64,000 bases of DNA, from NCBI RefSeq assembly GCF_038024855.1, contig NZ_CP139089.1, forward strand, positions 3,196,501 through 3,260,500. The letters run 5' to 3'. How positions within the stretch are numbered: the first letter of the stretch is position 1; every line of letters begins with the position of its first letter. The notes under the pieces are model-generated. The model saw only the letters and a list, made by a program, of their open reading frames with translations, was not told the DNA's origin and searched no databases. Made by a program: the position numbers and the translations under genes. This DNA comes from Methylocella tundrae (GTDB taxonomy: Bacteria; Pseudomonadota; Alphaproteobacteria; Rhizobiales; Beijerinckiaceae). Shown piece by piece: positions 25,948-35,112 of this stretch.

Positions 25948-27420
25948 ATGGCAGCGGTCCAGGAGACCGTCGACCGGGTCAAGTCGGTCGACGTCAGCGA
26001 ATATAAGTACGGTTTCTTTTCCGACATTGAGTCCGAAAAGGCCCCAAAAGGTCTGAATGAGGACATTGTCAGATTCATCTCGGCGAAAAAGAACGAACCG
26101 GAATGGCTGACGGAATGGCGGCTTGAGGCTTTCCGGCGCTGGCTGACCATGCCCGAGCCGCATTGGGCGCGCGTCGACTTTCCCAAGATCGACTATCAGG
26201 ATCTCTATTATTATTCGGCGCCCAAGACGGCGGCCGGACCGAAATCGCTGGATGAGGTCGATCCCGAACTTCTGAAAGTCTACGCCAAACTCGGCATTCC
26301 GCTCGGCGAGCAGGAAATTCTGGCGGGCGTCGCCCCGGAGCGCCGCGTCGCCGTCGACGCCGTGTTCGATTCGGTCTCGGTCGTCACCACCTTCAAGGAA
26401 GAGCTGGCGAAAGCCGGCGTGATCTTCTGCCCGATCTCCGAGGCGGTTCACTCCCACCCCGAGCTCGTGAAAAAATATCTCGGCTCGGTCGTGCCGACCA
26501 CCGACAATTATTACGCGACGCTGAACAGCGCCGTCTTCTCGGACGGATCTTTCGTCTATATCCCGCCGGGCGTCCGCTGCCCGATGGAGCTCTCGACCTA
26601 TTTCCGCATCAATGAACAAAACACCGGGCAGTTCGAGCGCACGCTGATCATCGCCGACAAGGGCTCCTATGTGTCCTACCTTGAGGGCTGCACGGCGCCG
26701 AAGCGCGATGAAAATCAGCTTCACGCCGCTGTCGTCGAACTCGTGACGCATGAAGACGCCGAGATCAAATATTCGACCGTGCAGAACTGGTATCCGGGCG
26801 ACGCGGACGGCAAGGGCGGCATCTATAATTTCGTCACCAAGCGCGGCGACTGCCGCGGCGCGCGCTCGAAGATTTCCTGGACGCAGGTCGAGACCGGATC
26901 GGCGATCACCTGGAAATATCCGTCGTGCATCCTGCGCGGCGACGAATCGCGCGGCGAGTTCTATTCGATCGCCATTTCGAACGGACGCCAGCAGGTCGAT
27001 TCCGGCACCAAAATGATCCATCTCGGCAAGAACACGACGAGCCGGGTGATCTCGAAAGGCATCGCGGCGGGGGCGTCGCAAAACACCTATCGCGGCCAGA
27101 TCTCCTCGCATCGCAAGGCTACGGGAGCGCGCAACTTTACGAATTGCGATTCGCTGCTGATCGGCAATTCCTGCGGCGCGCATACGGTGCCCTATATCGA
27201 ATCGCGCAATACGAGCACGCAATTCGAACATGAAGCGACGACCTCGAAGATTTCCGACGATCAGCTGTTCTATTGCCAGCAGCGCGGTCTTTCGGCCGAG
27301 GAAGCGACGGCGCTGATCGTCAACGGCTTCGTGCGCGACGTCTTGCAGCAGCTTCCGATGGAGTTCGCGGTCGAGGCGCAAAAACTGATCGCGATCTCGC
27401 TCGAGGGCAGCGTCGGTTAG
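25948..27420 (+). CDS. sufB: Fe-S cluster assembly scaffold subunit SufB
   Basis: Core subunit of the SufBC2D complex on which Fe-S clusters are built in the cytoplasm. The 490 residues match SufB over the full length, with [19 protein letters not shown] (about 168-186), the beta-helix core, [23 protein letters not shown] (about 241-263), and the C-terminal [16 protein letters not shown] with the conserved Cys and the [21 protein letters not shown] helix. AGGAGAG lies eight bases before the ATG. It follows the cysteine desulfurase by 90 bases. Confidence 0.98.
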   Translation: MAAVQETVDRVKSVDVSEYKYGFFSDIESEKAPKGLNEDIVRFISAKKNEPEWLTEWRLEAFRRWLTMPEPHWARVDFPKIDYQDLYYYSAPKTAAGPKSLDEVDPELLKVYAKLGIPLGEQEILAGVAPERRVAVDAVFDSVSVVTTFKEELAKAGVIFCPISEAVHSHPELVKKYLGSVVPTTDNYYATLNSAVFSDGSFVYIPPGVRCPMELSTYFRINEQNTGQFERTLIIADKGSYVSYLEGCTAPKRDENQLHAAVVELVTHEDAEIKYSTVQNWYPGDADGKGGIYNFVTKRGDCRGARSKISWTQVETGSAITWKYPSCILRGDESRGEFYSIAISNGRQQVDSGTKMIHLGKNTTSRVISKGIAAGASQNTYRGQISSHRKATGARNFTNCDSLLIGNSCGAHTVPYIESRNTSTQFEHEATTSKISDDQLFYCQQRGLSAEEATALIVNGFVRDVLQQLPMEFAVEAQKLIAISLEGSVG

Positions 27421-27425
27421 CGAAA

Positions 27426-27450
27426 AAGGCCGGGGCTGACGTCCGGCCTT
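27426..27450 (+). promoter_or_regulatory. Hairpin in the sufB-sufC spacer
   Basis: AAGGCCGG (27426-27433) and CCGGCCTT (27443-27450) with a nine-base loop, six bases past the sufB stop. There is no T run on the plus strand, so it is more likely an mRNA stability or processing element than a terminator. The sufB-sufC spacer is 152 bases, unusually long for this operon. Confidence 0.45.
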
Positions 27451-27572
27451 CGACGGCCCCTGCGGACCTGCTCAGCATCAAATGGCGGCGGCCGCCCGCG
27501 CCGCCGCAACAGCCAGGGAGCGCGCCTTTGCCGCGCCTGGCGTCAGCCAAATGAATGCAAGGATTTTAAATC

Positions 27573-28328
27573 ATGCTCGAAGTCAAGAATCTCACTGTTT
27601 CGATTGATGGACGGACCATTCTCGACGAACTCAACCTGACGGTCCAGGACGGCGAAGTCGCCGCGATCATGGGTCCGAACGGCACCGGCAAGTCGACGCT
27701 CTCCTATGTCATCGCCGGCCGCAAGGATTACACGATCGAATCCGGCGAAGTTCTCCTGAACGGCGTCAATCTCCTTGACCTCGAGCCCGACGTGCGGGCG
27801 GCGCATGGCGTTTTCCTCGCCTTCCAATATCCGCTCGAAATCCCGGGCGTCGCGACGATGACATTCCTCAAGGCCGCCCTGAACGCGCAACGCAAGCAGC
27901 GCGGCGAGGCGGAGCTGACGACGCCGGAATTCATGAAGCGCGTCAAAGGCGCCGCCGACAAGCTCGAGATCAAGCAGGAGATGCTGAAGCGCGCGCTGAA
28001 TGTCGGATTTTCCGGCGGCGAGAAGAAGCGCATGGACATTCTGCAGATGGCGCTGCTCGAGCCGAGCTTCGCTATTCTCGATGAGACCGATTCGGGGCTC
28101 GACATCGACGCGCTGCGGATCGTCGCGAGCGGCGTCAACGCGCTGCGCTCGCCAAAACGCAGCTTCCTCATCATCACCCATTATCAACGCCTGCTCGACT
28201 ATATCGTGCCCGACACCGTGCATGTCATGACAAAGGGCAAAATCGTGAAAACGGGCGGCGCGGATCTCGCCGTCGAACTCGAAAAGAGCGGCTATCGCGA
28301 CTATTCCGTCGAAGATGCGGCTGCCTGA
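27573..28328 (+). CDS. sufC: Fe-S assembly ATPase SufC
   Basis: ABC-type ATPase of the SufBC2D complex, powering cluster assembly. The 251 residues have Walker A GPNGTGKST (about 35-43), the SufC-type Q-loop region AFQYPLEIPGV, signature FSGGEKKRMDILQM (about 148-161), Walker B FAILDETDSGLDIDAL (about 167-182) and the switch His in IITHYQRLLDYI. The start is ATG at 27573; the preceding bases AAGGATTTTAAATC include a ribosome-binding site. sufD follows after twelve bases. Confidence 0.98.
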   Translation: MLEVKNLTVSIDGRTILDELNLTVQDGEVAAIMGPNGTGKSTLSYVIAGRKDYTIESGEVLLNGVNLLDLEPDVRAAHGVFLAFQYPLEIPGVATMTFLKAALNAQRKQRGEAELTTPEFMKRVKGAADKLEIKQEMLKRALNVGFSGGEKKRMDILQMALLEPSFAILDETDSGLDIDALRIVASGVNALRSPKRSFLIITHYQRLLDYIVPDTVHVMTKGKIVKTGGADLAVELEKSGYRDYSVEDAAA

Positions 28329-28340
28329 GAGGAAGCAACG

Positions 28341-29675
28341 ATGAGCGCTCAAATCACTGCCGCGCGCACGCCCGCGGAAACGGCTCTGGCCGAAACCTTC
28401 GACGCGGCCGTCTCCAGGCTGCCGGGCGGCGCCGATGTGAAGAAATTGCGCGAGGCGGCGTTCAGCGCATTCTATACGGCGGGCCTTCCGCATCGGCGCA
28501 TCGAGGCCTGGCATTATACCGATCTGCGCGCTCTGATGCGCGCCGCTTTGCCGCTCGCGGCTCCGCCGAGCGCGGCGGCGATCGCGGCCTTGCGCGACGA
28601 ATTGTCGAAATCTGCGCCAGCGCAGCGTCTCGTCATCGTTGACGGCGTATTCGTTCCCGAACTCTCCGACCCGCTGCCGGCGGGCGTCTTTGTGCGTTCG
28701 CTCGCCGCCGCGCTGAGTGAGGGGCGTCCCGAGATGATCGCTCTCATCGCGTCGCAGGATTTCGGCGGGACTGACACGATCGTCTCGCTCAATGCGGCGC
28801 TGATGCAGGATGGCGTCGTCATTGAGGTTGAGCCGGGCGTCGCCCTCGCTGACCCGATCCGTCTCGTCTATGCGACGGCCTTGAGCGAGCCTTCCGCGCG
28901 CTATTCGCGCTCGGCGGTGGTCGTCGGCGCCGGCGCGTCCGTCCGCATCGCCGAGGAAAGCCTTGGCGAGGGCGCGCGCACGGGCCAGACCAATGGCTGC
29001 CTCATCGTCTCGGTCGCCGATGACGCCAAATTCCAGCATACCGCGATGATGACCGGCATGGCGCCCGCGAGCCTTCGCATCGAAAGCCTCATTGCCCGCA
29101 TCGGCGCGCGCGCCAAATTCGACAGTTTCGCGCTGATCACCGGCGCCGGCGTCGTCCGCCGCCAGATTTTCGCGCGCTTTGAGGGCGAGGGCGCGGAAGG
29201 CTCGCTGCGCGGCGTCTCGCTGCTGCGCGGGCGCCAGCACGCCGACACGACTTTGCTGGTCGAACATCTGGCGCCGGGCTGCACCGGCCGCCAGACCTTC
29301 AAATATGTTCTCGACGAGGAAGCCACCGGCGTCTTCCAGGGCAAGATCAATGTGGAGAAAGACGCGCAAAAGACCGACGGCCGGATGCTGAGCAAGGCGC
29401 TGCTTCTGTCGGACAATGTCGCGATGAACAACAAGCCGGAGCTTGAGATCTTCGCCGACGACGTCGCCTGCGGCCATGGCGCGACCTGCGGCGGCCTCAA
29501 TGACGACCAGCTGTTCTACCTTCAGGCGCGGGGCCTGCCTTTCGCCGAGGCCGAGGCCCTGCTGCTCGAAGCTTTCGCCGCCGACCTTCTCGACGAGTTC
29601 GACGACGAGGAGCTGGCCACGCCATTCCGCGCCGAAATCGCGCGCTGGCTGTCTGCGCGGGGGGAAAAGGCATGA
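28341..29675 (+). CDS. sufD: Fe-S cluster assembly protein SufD
   Basis: Partner of SufB in the SufBC2D scaffold. The 444 residues show the SufD/SufB beta-helix family with an N-terminal helical part (AFYTAGLPHRRIEAWHYTDLRALMR, about 36-60) and the C-terminal conserved stretch AMNNKPELEIFADDVACGHGATCGGLNDDQLFYLQARGL (about 360-400), including the conserved His. AGAGGAAG lies ten bases upstream of the ATG. Its stop overlaps the sufS start by four bases (ATGA), indicating translational coupling. Confidence 0.97.
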   Translation: MSAQITAARTPAETALAETFDAAVSRLPGGADVKKLREAAFSAFYTAGLPHRRIEAWHYTDLRALMRAALPLAAPPSAAAIAALRDELSKSAPAQRLVIVDGVFVPELSDPLPAGVFVRSLAAALSEGRPEMIALIASQDFGGTDTIVSLNAALMQDGVVIEVEPGVALADPIRLVYATALSEPSARYSRSAVVVGAGASVRIAEESLGEGARTGQTNGCLIVSVADDAKFQHTAMMTGMAPASLRIESLIARIGARAKFDSFALITGAGVVRRQIFARFEGEGAEGSLRGVSLLRGRQHADTTLLVEHLAPGCTGRQTFKYVLDEEATGVFQGKINVEKDAQKTDGRMLSKALLLSDNVAMNNKPELEIFADDVACGHGATCGGLNDDQLFYLQARGLPFAEAEALLLEAFAADLLDEFDDEELATPFRAEIARWLSARGEKA

Positions 29676-30916
29676 ACAAGCATATCGTCGCGCCGGCGCC
29701 TTACGACGTCGCCAAAGTGCGCGAAGACTTCCCGATCCTGTCGATGGAGATCTACGGCAAGCCGCTCGTCTATCTCGACAATGGCGCCTCGGCGCAAAAG
29801 CCGAAGGCCGTCGTCGATCGGATGGTGCATGCGACCTATCATGAATACGCCAATGTTCATCGCGGGCTGCATTTTCTCGCCAACGCCGCGACGGACGCTT
29901 TTGAGGCCGCGCGCGAAAGCGTCAGATCTTTCCTCAATGCGGAGAGCGTGAACGAGATCGTCTTCACGAAATCCGCGACCGAGGCGATCAATCTCGTCGC
30001 CGCCTCCTTCGGCGAGGCCTTTATCGGCGCGGGCGATGAAATCGTGCTCTCGATCATGGAGCATCACGCCAATATCGTGCCCTGGCATTTTTTGCGCGAG
30101 CGCAAGGGCGCCGTGCTGAAATGGGTCGACGTCGACGATGAGGGCGAGTTCTCGCTCGAGCGTTTCGAGGCGGCCCTGAGCCCCAGGACCAAGATCGTGG
30201 CCATCACGCATATGTCGAACGTTCTCGGCACGGTGACGCCGATCAAGGAGATCATCCGCATAGCGCATGAGCGGGGCATTCCGGTTCTCGTCGACGGTTC
30301 GCAGGCGGCGGTGCATCTTTCCGTCGACGTGCGCGATCTCGACGCCGATTTTTATGTCGTGACGGGGCATAAGCTCTATGGGCCGACCGGTATCGGCGCG
30401 CTCTACGGCAAGGCGAAATGGCTGGAGCAAATGCCGCCCTTCCTCGGCGGCGGCGAGATGATCAAGGAAGTCACCCGCGATCTCGTCACCTATAATGATC
30501 CGCCGCATCGCTTCGAGGCCGGCACGCCGCCGATCATCCAGGCGGTGGGACTTGGGGCCGCTCTCGACTATATGCAGCGGCTCGGGCGCGATCGCATTCA
30601 TGCGCATGAAACGGCGCTGAGCGAATATGCGCATGAGCGCCTGTCGCAAATGAATTCGCTGCGCATTTTCGGCCGCGCCAAAGGCAAGGGCGCGATCATC
30701 TCCTTCGAGATGAAGAACGCCCATGCGCATGATGTCGCGACCATTCTTGACCGCGCCGGAGTCGCGGTGCGCGCCGGAACTCATTGCGCGCAGCCGCTGC
30801 TGAGCCGGTTCGGGGTCACATCGACGTGCCGCGCGTCTTTTGCGCTGTACAATACCTTCGATGAGGTCGACAAGCTCGCCGAGGCCTTGACCAAGGCCGA
30901 GCGCCTGTTCGCCTGA
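29672..30916 (+). CDS. sufS: Cysteine desulfurase SufS
   Basis: Group II cysteine desulfurase, normally activated by SufE or SufU, which supplies sulfur to the SufBCD scaffold. The 414 residues show LVYLDNGASAQKPKAVVDRM (about 31-50), ANVHRGLHFLA, the PLP-lysine segment VVTGHKLYGPTGIGALYG (about 226-243), and the short Cys loop RAGTHCAQPLLSRFG (about 367-381), where Cys372 is the nucleophile. No sufE gene is visible in the window. It overlaps sufD by four bases. Confidence 0.97.
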   Translation: MNKHIVAPAPYDVAKVREDFPILSMEIYGKPLVYLDNGASAQKPKAVVDRMVHATYHEYANVHRGLHFLANAATDAFEAARESVRSFLNAESVNEIVFTKSATEAINLVAASFGEAFIGAGDEIVLSIMEHHANIVPWHFLRERKGAVLKWVDVDDEGEFSLERFEAALSPRTKIVAITHMSNVLGTVTPIKEIIRIAHERGIPVLVDGSQAAVHLSVDVRDLDADFYVVTGHKLYGPTGIGALYGKAKWLEQMPPFLGGGEMIKEVTRDLVTYNDPPHRFEAGTPPIIQAVGLGAALDYMQRLGRDRIHAHETALSEYAHERLSQMNSLRIFGRAKGKGAIISFEMKNAHAHDVATILDRAGVAVRAGTHCAQPLLSRFGVTSTCRASFALYNTFDEVDKLAEALTKAERLFA

Positions 30917-30917
30917 G

Positions 30918-30957
30918 GCGTGATCCTGCGAGAGTTGCAGATTTTTGGGATCATGGC
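30918..30957. repeat. Dispersed palindromic repeat, family A, degenerate copy
   Basis: GGCGTGATCC to GGGATCATGGC with the shared inner segment AGTTGCAGATTTTT. It is the same design as 48210-48253 but more diverged. It lies directly after the sufS stop codon, inside the sufS-sufT spacer. Confidence 0.55.
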
Positions 30958-31101
30958 AGAAGGGAGCGCGAGTATGATCGGTTTAATCCGGATCGGTCAT
31001 GCTCAACTGTGAAGGTTTGAAATTTTCGGGCCGCGAACACAAGTTTAAGCGAGCGTCGCCGGCCTTGAACCGGTCCACGCGGAAGGATGAGGAGCCGATC
31101 C

Positions 31102-31494
31102 ATGGCCGAATTGCAAGCCGCCGAAACTGCGGACGTCATGCCGAACGAGCCGCAGTGGATATTCGACGGCTCCATTCCGCAACCCGAACGGGCTCGCTTC
31201 ATCGACGACGCGATCGCGGCCTTCAAGACCGTATTCGATCCTGAGATACCTTGCGACATCTACGAACTGGGGCTGATCTATAAGGTCGAGCTCGAGGCCG
31301 AACGCGCGGTCAAGGTTGAAATGACCCTGACGGCGCCGGGCTGTCCCGTGGCGGGTGAACTGGCGCGCATGGTCGAGACCGCGGTCGGCTCCGTCAATGG
31401 AACGCTCAGCGCGAAAGTCGACGTCGTTTTCGATCCGCCCTGGGATCAGAGCCGCATGTCCGACGAGGCCCGCGTCGCCCTCGATATGTTCTGA
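31102..31494 (+). CDS. sufT: SUF-associated DUF59 protein (SufT type)
   Basis: Small MIP18/DUF59 protein, an Fe-S cluster maturation factor usually encoded in alphaproteobacterial suf operons. The chosen ATG at 31102 follows GAGGAG at eight bases and gives 130 residues; a further in-frame start exists at 31087. The conserved core is DPEIPCDIYELGLIYKVEL (about 46-64) and MTLTAPGCPVAGELARMVE (about 73-91), containing the Cys thought to bind a cluster, then VDVVFDPPWDQSRMSDEAR. The usual next gene, sufA/iscA, is not here. Confidence 0.93.
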   Translation: MAELQAAETADVMPNEPQWIFDGSIPQPERARFIDDAIAAFKTVFDPEIPCDIYELGLIYKVELEAERAVKVEMTLTAPGCPVAGELARMVETAVGSVNGTLSAKVDVVFDPPWDQSRMSDEARVALDMF

Positions 31495-31510
31495 GGTACC
31501 GCGGGCCGGG

Positions 31511-31540
31511 AAGGGCGCCGTCCTGCCGACGAGCGCCCTT
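31511..31540. terminator. Hairpin after the suf operon
   Basis: AAGGGCGC (31511-31518) and GCGCCCTT (31533-31540) with a 14-base loop, 16 bases past the sufT stop and between convergent genes. There is no strong T run on the plus strand. Confidence 0.45.
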
Positions 31541-31597
31541 TCCTGACGCGGACCGGCTTCCCGACCGCCTGAAAATGCTTATGGGCTGCCCGCAGCC

Positions 31598-32263
31598 TCA
31601 GCTTTTCAGCAAAGGCTCCAAAATCTGGTCGAGCTTTTCGGGCGATATTTCGCCTGTCTGCTTCTGGCCGTTGAAGAAGAACGTCGGCGTCGCGCTCACT
31701 CCGAACTTCTCCGAGGCGTGATCGCGTATCTTATTGATCTTATCGTAAAGATCCTGGTTTTTGAGACAGGTCTCGAAGGCTTCCTGGCCCATGCCCGTCT
31801 GTTTCACGAGGTTGGCGAGGGATTCCACAGGCTTGTCGGTAAACGCCCAGTTCTTCTGTTGCAAGAACAGCAAATCGACGATGGCGTTGCGCTTGTCGTC
31901 GCCGGCGCAGCGGGCGAGCATGAAGCCTGCCGTGGCGAGCGGGTCCAGCGGAAACTCGCGCAGGATGAAGCGCACCTTGCCGGTGTCGATATATTTGCTT
32001 TTCAAGGTTGGAAATGTCTCGGCGTAAAACGCCGCGCAATGGGAGCAGGTCATCGAGGCGTATTCGACGATCGTGACGGGCGCGTCGCTCTTGCCGAGCG
32101 CCAGATCCGGCAAGGCCTCGCCAGCCATGAGTTGATCGACCGGCACGCTGGAGCCTTGGGCGAATGCCGGGGAGCCCCCTGCAAGTCCAAGGAGGAGGGC
32201 GGCGGCGATCCGGAAAAGGACGCGGCGGCTCTGAACGGCCGGGCTTTTGGTTAGCGTCTGCAT
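31598..32263 (-). CDS. DsbA-family thiol-disulfide oxidoreductase
   Basis: Periplasmic thioredoxin-fold protein of 221 residues. A signal peptide (basic to residue 14, hydrophobic RVLFRIAAALLLGLAGG, cleavage after FAQ or AFA near residue 35) precedes the domain, which carries a CSHC active site (Cys73 and Cys76) in VEYASMTCSHCAAFYAETFP and the cis-Pro loop ATPTFFFNG near residue 192. It resembles the BdbD/DsbA group found beside mutY and dciA in alphaproteobacteria. It is on the same strand as dciA, 184 bases downstream of it. Confidence 0.92.
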   Translation of the reverse strand: MQTLTKSPAVQSRRVLFRIAAALLLGLAGGSPAFAQGSSVPVDQLMAGEALPDLALGKSDAPVTIVEYASMTCSHCAAFYAETFPTLKSKYIDTGKVRFILREFPLDPLATAGFMLARCAGDDKRNAIVDLLFLQQKNWAFTDKPVESLANLVKQTGMGQEAFETCLKNQDLYDKINKIRDHASEKFGVSATPTFFFNGQKQTGEISPEKLDQILEPLLKS

Positions 32264-32447
32264 GGGTTTCGATCCATCCGGAGGGCGAGAATTATCTCTA
32301 ATGGTTTGTTTTATCGCGTTCTTTTCACGTAAGCGGCGACTTTTTGGTTTGCGGGCGCTTCTGATTGATAGCGGTGCGTCTGATTGAAGGCGCAGGCAAA
32401 ACGATCATGGCGTAGCTGAAAAACGGCATCAAGGCGTAGGAACCCCA

Positions 32448-32963
32448 CTAATCGCGGCCGCTCAGCGACGAGCGGGTTAGCACACAGGCCCCGAGCCGCG
32501 TCAAGGCCTTGCGGAGCGCTTCGTCGGGGATATTTCCGACAGCCGCTTCAGCGGCCTTCACGATCGCGAGAGCGGGGGGCGTGCGAGGCGGTCGCGCAGG
32601 CGCGCGCCTTTCGAGCGGACCTTGCTTCAGCAGCAGCCGGTCGACGCAACGCCAGCCAAGATGCGCGTTGACGCGCTCGATGACGGCGCCGGCGCGATGT
32701 TGCAGCTCCAGCGCAAAGCCCGTTTCGACGCGCACGATGAGCGAGGCCGGAGAAGATCCGCCCGCCGTCCCGCGCGGGCGCGGCGGCCATTGCAGCTTGA
32801 TCGGCTGCGACATCGCGGCGAGGCGCTCGCCGACGATCTCGTCCCAAAACAAAATAACGTCGGATTGCCCGAATCCTCGCCGCGCCAACGTCGGATCGAT
32901 GATCGGTCCGACAAGGTCGGCGAGCGGTCTTGACCAGGGATCTTTGGGACGGAACGCTCGCAT
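32448..32963 (-). CDS. DciA-type helicase loader (DUF721)
   Basis: DUF721 protein of 171 residues, the family named DciA for its role as DnaB loader in bacteria lacking DnaC. It shows the conserved N-terminal LARRGFGQSDVILFWDEIVGERLAAMSQPIKLQWPP (about 27-62) and the KH-like LIVRVETGFALELQHRAGAVIERVNAHLGWRCVDRLLLKQG (about 75-115). The C-terminal 55 residues are basic and disordered. The order mutY, dciA, dsbA is shared with other alphaproteobacteria. The start at 32963 has no obvious ribosome-binding site. Confidence 0.85.
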   Translation of the reverse strand: MRAFRPKDPWSRPLADLVGPIIDPTLARRGFGQSDVILFWDEIVGERLAAMSQPIKLQWPPRPRGTAGGSSPASLIVRVETGFALELQHRAGAVIERVNAHLGWRCVDRLLLKQGPLERRAPARPPRTPPALAIVKAAEAAVGNIPDEALRKALTRLGACVLTRSSLSGRD

Positions 32964-33093
32964 GGCTTTTTCTAGCGCTTTTACGGCTCAGCGGCAAAAT
33001 ATTGCGCCGGCCGGGCGAGGTAGCCCGAATGGGCGTCGAACACGAAAGCGATCTTCCTTTTCCAGCGCATGATCCTGTCGCAACGGCCGCGGC

Positions 33094-33588
33094 TCAGCCG
33101 GTTTTCTCGGGCGCCCCGCCGTGCAGCGCTTCGGCGCGCCGGCGGATTTCATCGATTGAAACATCCTCGATGTGGCTTGCGATCCACCAGCGATGCCCGA
33201 ACGGGTCCTCGAATTTGCCGCCCCGGTCACCGTAGAACTGGTTGGCCACCGGGCGCAGCACTTTCAGCCCCTCATCCTCGGCGCGCCGGGTAAAGCCATC
33301 GACATCCGCGACATAGAGATGGATCAGCACCGGCGTGCCGCCGATGGTCTGCGGCGACAGCGCCTCGTAATCGGGAAATTCGTCGGACAGCATGATGCGG
33401 GCGTCGCCGATTTCCAGTTCGGCGTGGCCGACGCAGCCTTCATGTTCAATGCGAACCCTTTCGACGGCCCCGAAGGCGCGCTTGTAAAAATCTATGGCGG
33501 TGCTGGCGGCGCGCACGCTGAGATAGGGCGTCGCGCCTTGCCGTCCCACGGGAACGGGGCTTACCTTCAAAGGCGACGGCTCATTCAT
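33094..33588 (-). CDS. VOC family (glyoxalase/PhnB-like) protein
   Basis: Vicinal-oxygen-chelate fold protein of 164 residues, of the PhnB-like group. ATG at 33588 has GGGAG at nine bases upstream. It begins GATPYLSVRAASTAIDFYKRAFGAVERVRIEHEG, with HAELEIGDARIMLSDEFPDY and a second half ending DRGGKFEDPFGHRWWIASHIEDVS, the typical motif of this group. Its substrate is unknown and cannot be deduced from context. It lies between dciA and mutY, which are normally neighbours, so it is probably an insertion into that conserved pair. Confidence 0.9.
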   Translation of the reverse strand: MNEPSPLKVSPVPVGRQGATPYLSVRAASTAIDFYKRAFGAVERVRIEHEGCVGHAELEIGDARIMLSDEFPDYEALSPQTIGGTPVLIHLYVADVDGFTRRAEDEGLKVLRPVANQFYGDRGGKFEDPFGHRWWIASHIEDVSIDEIRRRAEALHGGAPEKTG

Positions 33589-33653
33589 CACTTTGCTCCC
33601 CCGCAATGATGTCATGGCTTTTCGCGGGGAAGGAGAGCGGCTAAACGAGGCGC

Positions 33654-34724
33654 ATGTATGACGTTTCGTCTAATACTTCCCACGCCAGCGCGGTGCTCGT
33701 CTGGTATGATCGGCATCGCCGTGCGCTGCCCTGGCGCGCCGCCCCCGGCGAGCCGAGCGATCCTTACGCGGTCTGGCTCTCCGAGATCATGCTGCAGCAG
33801 ACGACGGTCACAGCGGTGAAGCCCTATTTCGCGGCTTTTCTCAAGCGCTGGCCGGATGTCGCGGCGCTGGCGGCGGCACCCGTTGACGAGGTGATGCGGC
33901 AATGGGCCGGTCTTGGCTATTATTCGCGGGCGCGCAACCTTCACGCCTGTGCGCTTGCGATCGTCCAGCGGTTTGGCGGGCGCTTCCCGGACGATGAGGC
34001 GGCGCTGCGCGCGCTGCCGGGACTTGGGCCCTATACGGCGGCGGCGATCGCGGCGATCGCCTTCGGGCGGCGCGCCGTGGTGGTCGATGGCAATGTCGAG
34101 CGCGTCGTCGCGCGGCTCTTCGCCATCGAGACGCCGACGCCGGCGGCAAAGCCGCTCATCCGGGAAAGGGCCGCCGCGATCACGCCGGACCATCGCGCCG
34201 GCGATTACGCGCAGGCGATGATGGATCTTGGCGCGACGATCTGCACGCCAAAGCAGCCCGCTTGCGCGATCTGCCCGCTCTCGCTGGCTTGCGGGGGCAA
34301 AGCCCTTGGCGATCCGGCGCGCTTTCCGGTCAGAACGCCCAAAACCGTCCGTCCGCGGCGGCGCGGCGCGGCATTCTATGTCACGCGCGCGGATGGCGCG
34401 GTTCTGGTGCGCACGCGTGCGCCGAAGGGCCTGCTCGGAGGGATGACGGAAATTCCGGGAACGCCCTGGAGCGGTGATTTCATCGAAGGATCTGCGCTGG
34501 ATCTGGCGCCGATCAAGGCCCGCTACCGCAAGCTCGACGGCTGCGTCGAGCATGTATTCACGCATTTTGCCTTGCAGCTTTCCGTTTATGTGGGCGAAGT
34601 TGAGATGGCAAGCGCGGCGCCCGAGGGTTGCCGCTGGACGCCCGCGGAAAGGCTCGACGGGGAGGCTCTGCCGAGCCTCATGCGCAAAGTCGTCGAGGCC
34701 GCGCGCGGCGCGACGGAAGTCTAA
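33654..34724 (+). CDS. mutY: A/G-specific adenine glycosylase MutY
   Basis: DNA repair enzyme that removes adenine mispaired with 8-oxoguanine. The 356 residues have the catalytic Glu44 in YAVWLSEIMLQQT, the helix-hairpin-helix LPGLGPYTAAAI (about 121-132), catalytic Asp145 in VVVDGNVERV, and the 4Fe-4S ligands Cys197, Cys204, Cys207 and Cys213 with exact C-x6-C-x2-C-x5-C spacing. The C-terminal domain is NUDIX-like (LLGGMTEIPGTPW). The cluster links it to the suf operon upstream in the window. The start ATG lies near GAGGCGC, a weak site. Confidence 0.96.
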   Translation: MYDVSSNTSHASAVLVWYDRHRRALPWRAAPGEPSDPYAVWLSEIMLQQTTVTAVKPYFAAFLKRWPDVAALAAAPVDEVMRQWAGLGYYSRARNLHACALAIVQRFGGRFPDDEAALRALPGLGPYTAAAIAAIAFGRRAVVVDGNVERVVARLFAIETPTPAAKPLIRERAAAITPDHRAGDYAQAMMDLGATICTPKQPACAICPLSLACGGKALGDPARFPVRTPKTVRPRRRGAAFYVTRADGAVLVRTRAPKGLLGGMTEIPGTPWSGDFIEGSALDLAPIKARYRKLDGCVEHVFTHFALQLSVYVGEVEMASAAPEGCRWTPAERLDGEALPSLMRKVVEAARGATEV

Positions 34725-34783
34725 AGTTTCGGGCTCATGGATGAGATCATGCGTCAATACAACATGAACGGGATGAGTTGAGC

Positions 34784-35050
34784 ATGGCCACGCGACGCGG
34801 GGGGCCGCGGATCACCCTGACGGAAGGCGCGATCCGCATATTGTGGACCGACAAGGTTTTGACGATCCTGCCGGCGGCGCAACCGCCGGATTCCGAGGAG
34901 GCGATCGATTTCGTCATCGACATGGACCAGATCATGACCTGGGATCCGCCGCATCAGGGCGTCGAAATCGGCGTTGAGGAATTGCAGATCATCATGCAGG
35001 CTATTGAAGCCGATTTCGAGAAACTCGGGCTCGTCGTCGCCTTCGAATAG
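34784..35050 (+). CDS. Small protein resembling Imm74-type immunity proteins
   Basis: An 88-residue protein from ATG at 34784 (a TTG two codons earlier is possible). It has the pattern ITLTEGAIRI at 10-19, a variable stretch, then FVIDMDQIMTWDPPHQG (about 45-61) and GVEELQIIMQAIEADFEKLG, which to me resembles the Imm74 family of small immunity proteins: a short strand, a Trp-x-Pro-Pro motif and an acidic final helix. This is resemblance seen by eye, not a search result. No toxin or secretion genes are adjacent; mutY precedes it and aidB follows. Confidence 0.5.
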   Translation: MATRRGGPRITLTEGAIRILWTDKVLTILPAAQPPDSEEAIDFVIDMDQIMTWDPPHQGVEIGVEELQIIMQAIEADFEKLGLVVAFE

Positions 35051-35085
35051 GGCATGATCGACAAGATCATTCAAATGATCATGCC
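35051..35085. terminator. Perfect 9-bp inverted repeat after the Imm74-like gene
   Basis: GGCATGATC (35051-35059) and GATCATGCC (35077-35085), beginning right after the stop codon and with a 17-base loop. No T run follows. The outer bases GCATGAT are shared with family A repeats, so this may be a minimal relative of that family. Confidence 0.45.
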
Positions 35086-35112
35086 CCAGCATTGGGCGCC
35101 GGGAGTTTTGCC

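Noticed and set aside
24991..27381. A continuous open frame of about 796 codons on the minus strand, opposite the desulfurase and sufB
   Set aside because: It lies entirely antisense to two genes with firm family matches, and long antisense frames are expected in high-GC DNA. The translation has no recognisable domain.
27543..29477. A 644-codon minus-strand frame opposite sufC and sufD
   Set aside because: Antisense to well-supported genes, with no family features and biased composition typical of mirror frames.
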